A DNA stretch of 6,247 nucleotides from an uncultured bacterium (GCA_913050545.1 CAJWZY010000139.1:1-6247); one strand, 5' to 3'. Shown: positions 1 to 5,820, counted from the stretch's first letter. The notes: generated from the letters alone by a model not told the origin. Made by a program: numbers and translations.

Positions 1-3000
1 CCTCGGTGATCAGGCCGGCCGCGCGGCTGAAGACGGGGGTCCAGGATGGGTCGGTGAAGCGGGCGACGAGGATCTCACCCTCCTTGAAGGAGTCAATTTC
101 ATCGGGGCTGTGCAGCACCCGCGCAGCGCCCAGCGCCCAGCTGTTGCCGGCAACAACAGCTCCACTGAGGTCGTGGTCTTCGGTTCGTTTCCCTCCGCCC
201 TCGGGCCCCTCTGGCTGCAGGTTCTCCAGGTTCTCCAGGGTCAGCCTGGTTTTCAGCTCGATCTTCCCGAAGAGGTCTTCCTCGTTCTTGCGGGACTCTG
301 CCAGCTTGAGCAGCTGGTCCGCAGCTTCTCCGGCCCGGCTGTTCTCGATCTCTTCAAGGGTGAGATAGAAGATGTCGCCCTGGAGCTCCAGGCGCTGGTC
401 GAGCTCCAGGAGGAGTCGGCGCAACAGGGCAAACTCGCGCAGGCAGTGGTGCTTGGCCTCTTCCTTGAGAGCCTGGAACTGGCTTGCACGCTCCGCGGCG
501 ATCAATGCAATCGAGGTCGGGGGATGCTCGCTGTCCTCGATCCCGGCCGGCAGCGGATGGTCTTCGCTCGATGACCTCTCGACCAGGTTGGTGAGCATCC
601 CGGGGTCTTCTGAGTAGCGGGGCGCAGCGAGCTCGTAGTCATGGGGGGAACGATGGCCGTAGATATCCAGGAAATCTTCCGCGTCACGTTCTCCGCGCTT
701 GATCGCGGGAAGAAGCGCCATGGTGCTGCTGACGATTGTCTGGGGAACATTGTGCAGGACCGGGACCTTGCCCTTGAGGGCGCGCTCGGCTGAGCGCATG
801 TAGAATTCCGCAGCGATGTTGATGATCTCGACCTGTACGTGGGTGCGGGTACACAGGCTCTCTTTCCATTGGCTGAGCAGCTCGAGCAGATCGCTGGTTT
901 CGAGCCGGGAGAGATCGATTGCTTCCCTGATCTTCAGCTCCTGCAGGTAGCCCGGCAGGAAGCCATCGAGGAACTGGCGTTTGAGCTTCCAGGCGTCACG
1001 GGTGAGCTGGAAGGTCGCAAGGAGCCCGGGGCCCCTGGCTGAACGTTTCTTCTCCTCGTTGCGATTGATGTAGAGCTGCCCGAAGACCCGTGTCAGCAGG
1101 GCCGGGCCATCCTCGCTGGCCTCGTAGGGGATACCGAGCGTTCTGCAGGCGAGATCCGTACTTCCGCCCGGCTCCCAGAGCGACTGCATCAGCGAGAAGC
1201 TAAGTGGGGTCGGCCGGGGCAGGAGCTCGGAGAGCTCGTTCTGATGGAAGACCGCCTCGCCAGTGTTGCCGGTGTGGTGCCCAGGGGCGATATCACCTGC
1301 CGCCAGCTCAAGAAGCCGTTTGCGCTCGAGCTCGAAGGCACTGCCGGGCCTGTCGCCGGTATTTTCCGAGACCCTGGTTGTGACATTGCGGGCCTGGAGA
1401 ATGAGGAAGCTCCCCTCGTGATAGGCCCATTCGATATCCTGTGGTGATCCGAAGAGCTCCTCGATCTCTGCCCCCAGCTCAACCAGGGGGGCGAGGTCGA
1501 TCGGGGAGCAATGCTCGTCAAGTGCCAGGCCGCTGAAGCGGCCGAAGCGGAAGGATGATGGTGTGGCCGTTCCGCTGACCAGCGCCTCACCCAGCCCCTC
1601 GACAAGCTCAACCAGCATGCTCCCCGTCTCGCTCGGGTGCTCGGTAAAGAGCACCCCCGCATATTCGGCGGCAACCATCTTCTGAACGACGATTCCGCCG
1701 CGCTCCCCGGATTCCACACCGTAGGAGCTCACCCGTCCACCGGACAATGAACTTCTTACTTTTCTGACTGCATCGAGTAATCCGTCCCGGTCCACGTTCA
1801 GGACCGAGTCGAAAATACCCGCATAGCTTTTGCTGGACCCATCTTCGTTCAGCCCCGAGCTGCGTACGGCAGCCTTGTCGAGTCCGGCCGCTTTCCAGGC
1901 GGCCTCGACATCGACAGCTTCCCGGGCCGTGAAGTTAAACTCGTCTTCTCCATTGTCGAGCATTTCCGCCGTCAGCACGAACCCTCCCGGCACCGGCAGG
2001 CCTGCCTGGGTCATGATGCCCAGGCGGGCAGCCTTGTTCCCGCAGCCCCCGTAGGCGGCCGAGTCAGCAAGGTCCACAACGGCGCCCTGCTCGGCCGCCG
2101 GCTTATGGACCGGGGCGGTTTTTTTTCGGTTTTCAGAGAAATGACTGAAGAGCAGGGTCTGCAGGAGCCCGGCTCCGATACTCAGGACCAGGTAGAAGTT
2201 AACCGCGGCGCTGAAGTTGTAGCTGATGGCAAACAGCAGGGCGCCAAACGCGACCGCCATGGCCAGCCTCTTTCTCGATGAGCCGCCGGCGCTCAGCAGC
2301 ACGTGCGCCAGGACGGTGAAGCCGAGGCAGAGGGGCAGCAGCAGGAGGGGGTCTGGGGCCGAGAGATTCGGTATCCAGCCGAGGGAATCATCGTTGGCGG
2401 TGCCGATGGCGTTGATGGCGGTGCAGAAAAGGAGCATCACGAACACCTGGAGCCCGGTGGCCAGGAGATTGATCACCGGGGTGATGCCGTTTTTCTTTCG
2501 CAGGGCGTTGGTGGCTCGCAGGAGTCGCTCGGGATCCTTATCCAGCTTCTTCCTGAGCCCGGCAATTTTTCCTTCCAGCCCTTTAGCCAGGGCCTGGTCT
2601 CGCTCTGTCTTAAAGCACAGTGGCAGGAGAGCGACCCGCAGCAGGAGGACACTGATGAGTATGGCAATCGCGAGATGCCCGAAGACACCCTGCAGCCATT
2701 CGATGGTATGGCGGAAGGGAGAGCCGAGAGAGCTTAGCAGGTCGCCGCGGTTGGCACGCTCCCACTCGAGAACATGGGGCCGGGTGGGGCTCGCAGCAGA
2801 GTACTCGTGGGGGACCGTGTAGAGCCCGAGGAAGTTCCGGCCCTTGCGCAGCAGCTTGAGTCCGAGGACCTGGCCGTAGAAAGAGCTGCGCTTGCCATAG
2901 GCGGCAATGATAACAGGGGCGTCCGGGGTGACACGGCTGTCGAGGGCGGCCTCGATTTCCGCGCTGGTCATTTTGCGAATGGGGATATTGATGGCGGCGG

Positions 3001-4018
3001 GAAGGTGGCCGTGAAGGAAGTCCTCTTCATAGCGGACGTCAACGAATACGGCACCTCCGGAGCTGACCAGCTCCTCGACCTCCGGAGTGTCCAGCAGCCT
3101 TCTCTTGTTGGTGAATTCAGGAAGGCCCCGAAGGTCATCGACCGGCCTTCCGTTGGGGTAGCGCATCGGAAATTCATTGGCGATCCATTTTTCGTAGCCG
3201 CCGATAAGGAACCTGCAGTCATATCCGAGCCCCGACAGCATGTCGCAGAGCTCAGAGCTGCGATTGCCCGAGAAGCACAGCAGCACGGCCACGGTCTTTT
3301 CGCCGGGAACGAGCCCGGGGTCGTTCTTGATGTCCGGATAACGGATCGGGTGGCTGCCTTCTATGCTGCCCATCTCGATTTCTTCAGGTTCGCGGACATC
3401 AACGAGGAAGGGGCTGGAGGTGCTGATCAGCTTCTCCAGCTCTTCTGTGCCCAGGCCGAGCGGGTGCTCCAGCTGCCTGTCGAGGCCCAGGGTTTTCAGG
3501 GAGCTGTCCTTCTTCTCGATTCCGCTTTCAACCTCGGGGCGTACAAGGTTCCTCTGCAGGCGCTCGTTTTTCTTGTCGAGGCTCCTGCAGTACTGGAGGA
3601 CATTGGCCGTGACCGATACCACCAGGATGGCCAGCAGTGTCTTTACAACCCAGGACGGGAGCCCTGCTTTCGAATCCCGGCTATCGATCTCGAGGTGGTC
3701 CCTGCGTCGTTTACGGGCGAAGAGGACCCCCCCGATGGAGACAGCCAGCAGCCCGAGAACCTGGCCGACGCTGGCGAAGATGCCGATGACGACATCGGGG
3801 GAGGGGATGGCGAAAAGCGGGGCGCAGATCAGCAGGTTGAGCGCCATCGCCCAGGTAAACCCGAAAAGGCCGAGGCTGCCACGGAGTGCCGGCCTGTAGC
3901 GGCGGACTGCCGAGGACCTTGGATGGATGTTGTTCCGGGCCGTTTCAGTCAAAGGGTCACCTGCGATTGCTGGCCCGGGAGATGGGGGCTCTTCAGTCCC
4001 CTTCTCTGTCTTCCACAT
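1..4018 (-). CDS. Rhodanese-rhodanese-YidC/Oxa1-PEP synthase-like fusion protein (C-terminus cut by window edge)
   Basis: One open frame of 1339 codons runs from ATG at 4018 to base 1 with no internal stop; in-frame TAG and TGA lie 15 and 9 nt upstream of the ATG. Domain order: N-terminal membrane module (about residues 41-146), rhodanese 1 (186-283, Cys248), rhodanese 2 (308-402, Cys lost), YidC/Oxa1 insertase (432-630), PEP synthase/PPDK ATP-grasp domain (647-885), helical middle region (886-1255), and start of the PEP-utiliser phosphohistidine domain (1280-1339). Known families suggest sulfur transfer, membrane protein insertion, and ATP- or PEP-dependent phosphotransfer; the combined role is unknown. 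The start is moderately sure: Shine-Dalgarno pairing is weak, the next ATG (Met58) falls inside the first membrane helix, and a TTG at residue 23 after AGGTGA is an alternative. It is the third gene in line after a PhnD-like protein and a histidine kinase. An A8 run at 2119-2126 may cause frameshifting between the YidC and PEP synthase halves. Confidence 0.93.
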   Translation of the reverse strand, partial: MWKTEKGTEEPPSPGPAIAGDPLTETARNNIHPRSSAVRRYRPALRGSLGLFGFTWAMALNLLICAPLFAIPSPDVVIGIFASVGQVLGLLAVSIGGVLFARKRRRDHLEIDSRDSKAGLPSWVVKTLLAILVVSVTANVLQYCRSLDKKNERLQRNLVRPEVESGIEKKDSSLKTLGLDRQLEHPLGLGTEELEKLISTSSPFLVDVREPEEIEMGSIEGSHPIRYPDIKNDPGLVPGEKTVAVLLCFSGNRSSELCDMLSGLGYDCRFLIGGYEKWIANEFPMRYPNGRPVDDLRGLPEFTNKRRLLDTPEVEELVSSGGAVFVDVRYEEDFLHGHLPAAINIPIRKMTSAEIEAALDSRVTPDAPVIIAAYGKRSSFYGQVLGLKLLRKGRNFLGLYTVPHEYSAASPTRPHVLEWERANRGDLLSSLGSPFRHTIEWLQGVFGHLAIAILISVLLLRVALLPLCFKTERDQALAKGLEGKIAGLRKKLDKDPERLLRATNALRKKNGITPVINLLATGLQVFVMLLFCTAINAIGTANDDSLGWIPNLSAPDPLLLLPLCLGFTVLAHVLLSAGGSSRKRLAMAVAFGALLFAISYNFSAAVNFYLVLSIGAGLLQTLLFSHFSENRKKTAPVHKPAAEQGAVVDLADSAAYGGCGNKAARLGIMTQAGLPVPGGFVLTAEMLDNGEDEFNFTAREAVDVEAAWKAAGLDKAAVRSSGLNEDGSSKSYAGIFDSVLNVDRDGLLDAVRKVRSSLSGGRVSSYGVESGERGGIVVQKMVAAEYAGVLFTEHPSETGSMLVELVEGLGEALVSGTATPSSFRFGRFSGLALDEHCSPIDLAPLVELGAEIEELFGSPQDIEWAYHEGSFLILQARNVTTRVSENTGDRPGSAFELERKRLLELAAGDIAPGHHTGNTGEAVFHQNELSELLPRPTPLSFSLMQSLWEPGGSTDLACRTLGIPYEASEDGPALLTRVFGQLYINRNEEKKRSARGPGLLATFQLTRDAWKLKRQFLDGFLPGYLQELKIREAIDLSRLETSDLLELLSQWKESLCTRTHVQVEIINIAAEFYMRSAERALKGKVPVLHNVPQTIVSSTMALLPAIKRGERDAEDFLDIYGHRSPHDYELAAPRYSEDPGMLTNLVERSSSEDHPLPAGIEDSEHPPTSIALIAAERASQFQALKEEAKHHCLREFALLRRLLLELDQRLELQGDIFYLTLEEIENSRAGEAADQLLKLAESRKNEEDLFGKIELKTRLTLENLENLQPEGPEGGGKRTEDHDLSGAVVAGNSWALGAARVLHSPDEIDSFKEGEILVARFTDPSWTPVFSRAAGLITE
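2..181 (-). other. PEP-utiliser swivelling phosphohistidine domain, partial
   Basis: Residues 1280-1339 match the start of the mobile domain: LSGAVVAGNSWALGAARVLH (1284-1303), like 'G..vspG.a.G.arvv', then EGEILVARFTDPSWTPVF (1313-1330), like 'G.ILV...T.P.w.P.f', and AAGLITE (1333-1339), like 'AaGIVTe'. The catalytic 'GG..SH.AI.ARE' with its phosphorylated histidine should begin within the next few codons, outside the window. The protein therefore probably ends around 1400 residues or a little more. Confidence 0.9.
221..238 (-). repeat. Tandem 9-bp repeat inside the fusion gene
   Basis: The plus strand has gttctccag twice in tandem (221-229, 230-238). On the coding strand it gives Leu-Glu-Asn twice (residues 1261-1266) in the linker before the phosphohistidine domain. 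It keeps the frame and probably reflects a small duplication in a tolerant linker. Confidence 0.6.
254..1363 (-). other. Helical middle region, PEP synthase-like orphan/rifampicin phosphotransferase type
   Basis: Residues 886-1255 join the ATP-grasp and phosphohistidine domains. Recognisable landmarks are NTGEAVFHQNELSELLPRPT (918-937), like the 'N.GE.lp...TPL' segment of PEP synthase-like proteins; YGHRSPHDYELAAPRY (1120-1135), like the 'GHR...E.El..PRW.EDP' motif of rifampicin phosphotransferase-type proteins; and DIFYLTLEEIE near 1213-1223, like the 'D.FyL...El' segment. In rifampicin phosphotransferases this zone includes the substrate-binding domain. That suggests the protein phosphorylates some small molecule or acts on an unknown acceptor instead of making PEP. 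The true substrate cannot be read from sequence. The zone ends in a charged, repeat-like linker at 1261-1279 (LENLENLQPEGPEGGGK). Confidence 0.7.
1364..2080 (-). other. PEP synthase/PPDK N-terminal ATP-grasp domain
   Basis: Residues 647-885 carry the nucleotide-binding signatures of pyruvate phosphate dikinase/PEP synthase. GNKAARLGIMTQAGLPVPGG (660-679) holds the ATP-binding lysine (Lys662). VRSSGLNED (718-726) and SYAGIFDSVLNV (731-742) match the 'RSS..ED...FAG...T.LNV' block with Arg719. QKMVAAEYAGVLFT (779-792) matches the 'QxMV...SGV.FT' block. VEGLGEALVSG (806-816) matches 'GLGE..V.G', and DIEWAYHEG...LQAR (861-877) gives Glu863, Gln875 and Arg877. All key positions seem retained, so ATP binding and phosphotransfer to the swivelling histidine are plausible. 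The usual proline after QAR is replaced by Asn878. Confidence 0.92.
2095..2126 (+). terminator. Terminator-like hairpin plus T8 on the antisense strand
   Basis: On the plus strand, CCGCC-GG (2095-2101) pairs with CC-(gg bulge)-GGCGG (2110-2118) around the 8-nt loop cttatgga, and is followed at once by eight T residues (2119-2126). This fits an intrinsic terminator acting on antisense transcription through the fusion gene. No plus-strand gene is recognised upstream of it, so it may be only a by-product of the A8 run and GC-rich coding sequence. Confidence 0.35.
2119..2126 (-). promoter_or_regulatory. A8 run in coding frame: candidate -1 frameshift or transcriptional slippage site
   Basis: Eight consecutive A residues on the coding strand are read as cgA AAA AAA Acc (Arg631-Lys-Lys-Thr634), so the heptamer A-AAA-AAA is in the slippery register. 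A -1 shift, or one extra A in the mRNA, gives Asn-Arg-Pro-Gly-Pro and then TAA at 2105-2103. The product would be about 638 residues: the membrane module, both rhodaneses and the full YidC domain, without the PEP synthase half. A GC-rich hairpin (2095-2118) follows almost directly, closer than the usual 5-9 nt spacing for stimulators, and I see no strong Shine-Dalgarno-like stimulator upstream. The position at the domain junction is striking. That slippage really happens is inference. Confidence 0.45.
2129..2725 (-). other. YidC/Oxa1-family membrane insertase domain
   Basis: Residues 432-630 line up along the whole conserved core of YidC. The first core helix (444-466) ends in LLLRVALLPL, matching the 'VRG..YPL' helix that holds the essential groove arginine (Arg366 in E. 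coli); here it is Arg461. Next is the charged cytoplasmic hairpin C1 (470-514), ending RKKNGITP like the usual 'KAEKVNPLGG'. Then come a helix at 515-538, the loop GWIPNLSAPDPLLLLPL (547-563) matching the signature 'W..DLSA.DPYYILP', and helices at 558-578 and 586-627 with NFSAAVNFYLVLSIGAGLLQ (601-620) matching 'FPSGLVLYY..SN...I.QQ'. All five core helices seem present and the end SENRKK is a short basic cytoplasmic tail. The family inserts membrane proteins, with or without SecYEG. Whether this copy still inserts clients or only serves as a membrane scaffold is unknown. Confidence 0.88.
2813..3097 (-). other. Rhodanese domain 2, catalytic cysteine lost
   Basis: Residues 308-402 form a second rhodanese fold. 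VFVDVRYEEDFLHGHLPAAI (324-343) is close to the canonical 'DVR..EEF..GHIPGAINIP' start. The active-site loop reads A372-A-Y-G-K-R377 (VIIAAYGKRSS), so the loop frame GxRS is kept but the cysteine position is alanine. The C-terminal segment LKLLRKGRNFLGL (387-399) is degenerate. It is probably a non-catalytic partner or binding domain for rhodanese 1. It is followed after a short linker by the insertase domain. Confidence 0.87.
3170..3463 (-). other. Rhodanese domain 1, catalytic cysteine present
   Basis: Residues 186-283 follow the rhodanese pattern. FLVDVREPEE (204-213) matches the conserved strand and acidic turn near the domain start. VAVLLCFSGNRSSEL (243-257) contains the active-site loop C248-F-S-G-N-R253, fitting CxxGxR. 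FLIGGYEKWI (270-279) matches the usual C-terminal 'GG...W' segment. In this family the cysteine carries a persulfide and passes sulfane sulfur to an acceptor. From sequence alone this domain looks catalytically competent; the substrate is unknown. Phosphatase-type (Cdc25-like) rhodaneses have a seven-residue loop, whereas this one has the six-residue sulfurtransferase length. Confidence 0.9.
3581..3898 (-). other. N-terminal membrane module of the fusion protein
   Basis: Residues 41-146 hold three hydrophobic stretches: about 47-70 (LFGFTWAMALNLLICAPLF), 75-101 and 123-144. The first is preceded by RRYR (39-42). The second is followed by RKRRR (102-106), a strong cytoplasmic anchor. By the positive-inside rule the N-terminus and the 102-122 loop are cytoplasmic and the third helix exits to the periplasm. 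After it comes a charged, probably helical or coiled linker (145-185). Positive charges in that linker (RSLDKKNER) count somewhat against this topology. I do not recognise a family for the first two helices. The third helix may be equivalent to TM1 of Gram-negative YidC. The first 40 residues are polar and proline-rich, with no signal peptide. Confidence 0.7.
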
Positions 4019-4037
4019 TGCCCCGGGTCATCTCTAG

Positions 4038-4061
4038 TGGCTTCGCGCTGTCGTGAAGCCA
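4038..4061 (-). promoter_or_regulatory. Inverted repeat 20 nt upstream of the fusion start
   Basis: TGGCTTC (4038-4044 on the plus strand) and GAAGCCA (4055-4061) form a perfect 7-bp inverted repeat with a 10-nt spacer; two more inner base pairs (4046-4053, 4047-4052) are possible. It ends about 20 nt before the ATG at 4018 and contains no T-run after it. It could be an operator or a leader hairpin affecting translation of the weakly primed start. Confidence 0.4.
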
Positions 4062-4184
4062 ATTCGAAATACTGCGATTTCAGTAAAGTTTGATGGTGCA
4101 AAATGCCGACCCTGTATCCGAGTCCGCGAATTCCCCTGCTTCCAGGTGGTCGCGGTGGCCCAGGGCGCACGCTTCTTTTCTTCA

Positions 4185-4203
4185 TCCTGCCTTTTGAGCA
4201 GGA
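4185..4203 (-). promoter_or_regulatory. Short hairpin in the gap upstream of the fusion gene
   Basis: TCCTGC (4185-4190) and GCAGGA (4198-4203) form a perfect 6-bp stem with a 7-nt loop. No U-rich tail follows on the minus strand, so it is not an intrinsic terminator by the usual criteria. Function unknown. Confidence 0.3.
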
Positions 4204-4332
4204 CAGGTAGTTGAACACGGCGCCGCCCAAAGGCGAAAAGTGTTTCCACAAACTGTTGAAAAAACAGAGTTTATGGGAATTAGGGAGGTTTTACCGGACC
4301 ACGGGAGGCCAGGAAGGCGCATTTTCCCGTCC

Positions 4333-5814
4333 TCAGCCGGTGGTGACGCTCCGGGCAACTGGCTGGTCCTGGCGGTATTGTCTCGAATCCAGTGGCAGGG
4401 AGATGGTGAAGGTTGAACCTTCATCGACCTGGCTGCTGACACTGATATCGCCGCCGAGCAGACGCGCAAACTGTCGGCTGACGCTGAGTCCGAGTCCGGC
4501 ACCGCCAAACTTCCGGGTGGATGAGATGTCGTTCTGGGTAAACGGCAGGAAGATCTCCTCCAGCTTTTCAGGGGGAATTCCCACTCCCGTATCGCAAACC
4601 CTGATCGTCATCATGGCAGGCTCTCCACCTTCGCTGCCGCCGGCCTCAATGCCTACCCTGCCCTGGTCGGTAAACTTGATGGCGTTATCAACGACGTTTT
4701 CAAGCAGCCGCTGAAACTCAGCGGGCGCGGTATAGACCATGAGGTCCAGCTCGGGCCGCAGGTGGAGGTCGAGGTCAAGACCCTTGCGAGAAGCACGCTC
4801 TCTCCATTGCCCCTCGAGCTTTGACAAGGCGGCCAGGGGGTTGATAGGGGAGAGCTCAAAGCTCATGCTGCGAGATTCGATCCGGGCGATATCAAGGATG
4901 TCCTCGACGAGGGTGAGCAGTGAGCCGGCACAGGTCTTCGCCTCGGCGAGAAATTCCTCGTTCCCGGCCGCTCCGGGTTCTTCAGACGACAGCGCCAGCT
5001 CGAGGCAGCCCAGCACGCCGTTGATCGGGGTGCGGATCTCGTGGCTCATGTTGGCGAGGAACTGGGACTTGACCTTGTCCGCCTGCTGGGCGACCAGCAG
5101 CGCCTCGGTCTTTTCTTTCATCTCGCGGGCGACCTTTGCATACGATTCTTTCAGGTTGTTGCGCATCTTGTCCATGGTGAGGGCGAGGTTGCCGAGCTCG
5201 TCCTCGGTGGTCGGCTCGATGGGAGACTCCAGGTCTCCACTACCAATCCTGCTGGCATGTATGCTGAGGTCACCGACGGGGTCGAGCACGCTGCGACGCA
5301 ATACCTTGCCGAGGACCACGGCGAGCAGGACAAAGGTCAGCGCGGCTCCCAGGAGGAGTCGCCAGGTGCTTGCCTCCAGGAGCTTTTCGAGGCGCTCGGT
5401 GGAGAGCCAGACCTCGACATAGCCGAGTGTAGCCTTGGGTCCGCCCTGGTCCTTTATCTGGACGAGGGCTTTGAAATACTGCGCGTTCCCGGGGTCCTCC
5501 TGCGCGGGCTCTTCACCGTAGCTGGCAACGAGGGCGTTCCTGTCATCCCCGTTCTGGGTGACCTTGATATAGCAGACATGGGCGCTGTCTTTCGACGCCT
5601 CCTCGACGAAGGTCTCTAGCTCAGGGAAGTTATTCGACAGAAGCGGCTCGACGCAGCCGGCGGCCAGGGTCTGCGAGAGGGTCTCTCCATTGTGGTTGAG
5701 ATCTTCCCACAGGATCTTGCGTTCGCTCCTGAGAACCAGGGCGATGGTCACGATGGAGGTGACCACGAGGCTTGCAAGCACCCCCGTCCTGATTCTATTG
5801 CTGAGCTTTTTCAT
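4333..5814 (-). CDS. Membrane sensor histidine kinase (periplasmic sensor-HAMP-HisKA-HATPase)
   Basis: A complete 493-residue kinase. TM1 is about residues 11-28 and TM2 about 151-170, enclosing a roughly 120-residue periplasmic sensor domain (30-150) with cysteines at 54 and 81. HAMP follows at 171-224 (DPV at 178-180, EDELGNLA at 204-211), then a helical linker to 250. The H-box is SHEIRTP (257-263) with phospho-acceptor His258. The N-box is ENVVDNAIKF (372-381), G1 is DTGVGIP (408-414), the F-box is FLPF (422-425), and G2 is GGAGLGL (437-443). All catalytic boxes are intact, so autophosphorylation is expected. It has no receiver or HPt domain, so a separate response regulator is needed; none lies in the window. 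The start ATG follows GGAG with a 6-nt spacer. It lies 68 nt after the PhnD-like gene. In TorT/TorS and AioX/AioS systems a periplasmic binding protein presents the ligand to such a kinase; the same is inferred here. The sensed signal is unknown. Confidence 0.95.
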   Translation of the reverse strand: MKKLSNRIRTGVLASLVVTSIVTIALVLRSERKILWEDLNHNGETLSQTLAAGCVEPLLSNNFPELETFVEEASKDSAHVCYIKVTQNGDDRNALVASYGEEPAQEDPGNAQYFKALVQIKDQGGPKATLGYVEVWLSTERLEKLLEASTWRLLLGAALTFVLLAVVLGKVLRRSVLDPVGDLSIHASRIGSGDLESPIEPTTEDELGNLALTMDKMRNNLKESYAKVAREMKEKTEALLVAQQADKVKSQFLANMSHEIRTPINGVLGCLELALSSEEPGAAGNEEFLAEAKTCAGSLLTLVEDILDIARIESRSMSFELSPINPLAALSKLEGQWRERASRKGLDLDLHLRPELDLMVYTAPAEFQRLLENVVDNAIKFTDQGRVGIEAGGSEGGEPAMMTIRVCDTGVGIPPEKLEEIFLPFTQNDISSTRKFGGAGLGLSVSRQFARLLGGDISVSSQVDEGSTFTISLPLDSRQYRQDQPVARSVTTG

Positions 5815-5820
5815 GGGATT

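Larger units (their letters stand above)
4019..4332. other. 314-nt intergenic gap between kinase and fusion gene
   Basis: No convincing gene is present. Short minus-strand frames here (for example 4249-4034, GTG start) lack a ribosome site, resemble no family I know and have unstructured composition. The stretch is less GC-rich near 4240-4290 than the flanking genes. I found no clear -35/-10 pair and no hairpin with a T-run after the kinase stop. It does contain two short perfect inverted repeats, listed separately. Such a long gap in an otherwise compact gene series suggests a separate promoter or a leader for the fusion gene, but no element in it proves this. Confidence 0.55.

Noticed and set aside
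2226..2822. Plus-strand frames of 144-198 codons opposite the YidC domain
   Set aside because: Shadow frames of the minus-strand insertase coding region, with no family resemblance.
2774..4093. Plus-strand open frame of 439 codons
   Set aside because: It lies fully antisense to the rhodanese and membrane part of the fusion gene, has no recognisable domain, no clear ribosome site and a composition expected of a GC-rich antisense frame.
4090..4125. Possible sigma-54 promoter (GGCATTTTGCACC on the minus strand) before the fusion gene
   Set aside because: The GG and GC elements are about 4 bp too close for a -24/-12 promoter.
3949..4251. Minus-strand frames of 71-100 codons in the gap before the fusion gene
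   Set aside because: They begin with GTG or TTG without a ribosome site, are rich in Arg/Pro/Gly without structure, and the longer one overlaps the fusion start out of frame.
4261..4332. Possible terminator after the kinase stop
   Set aside because: The T-rich stretch with CTGTT/AACAG gives only a 5-bp AT-rich stem and no GC-rich hairpin precedes the T-run.
4739..5619. Plus-strand frames of 192-227 codons opposite the histidine kinase
   Set aside because: They are antisense to a kinase with all catalytic boxes intact; no independent support.
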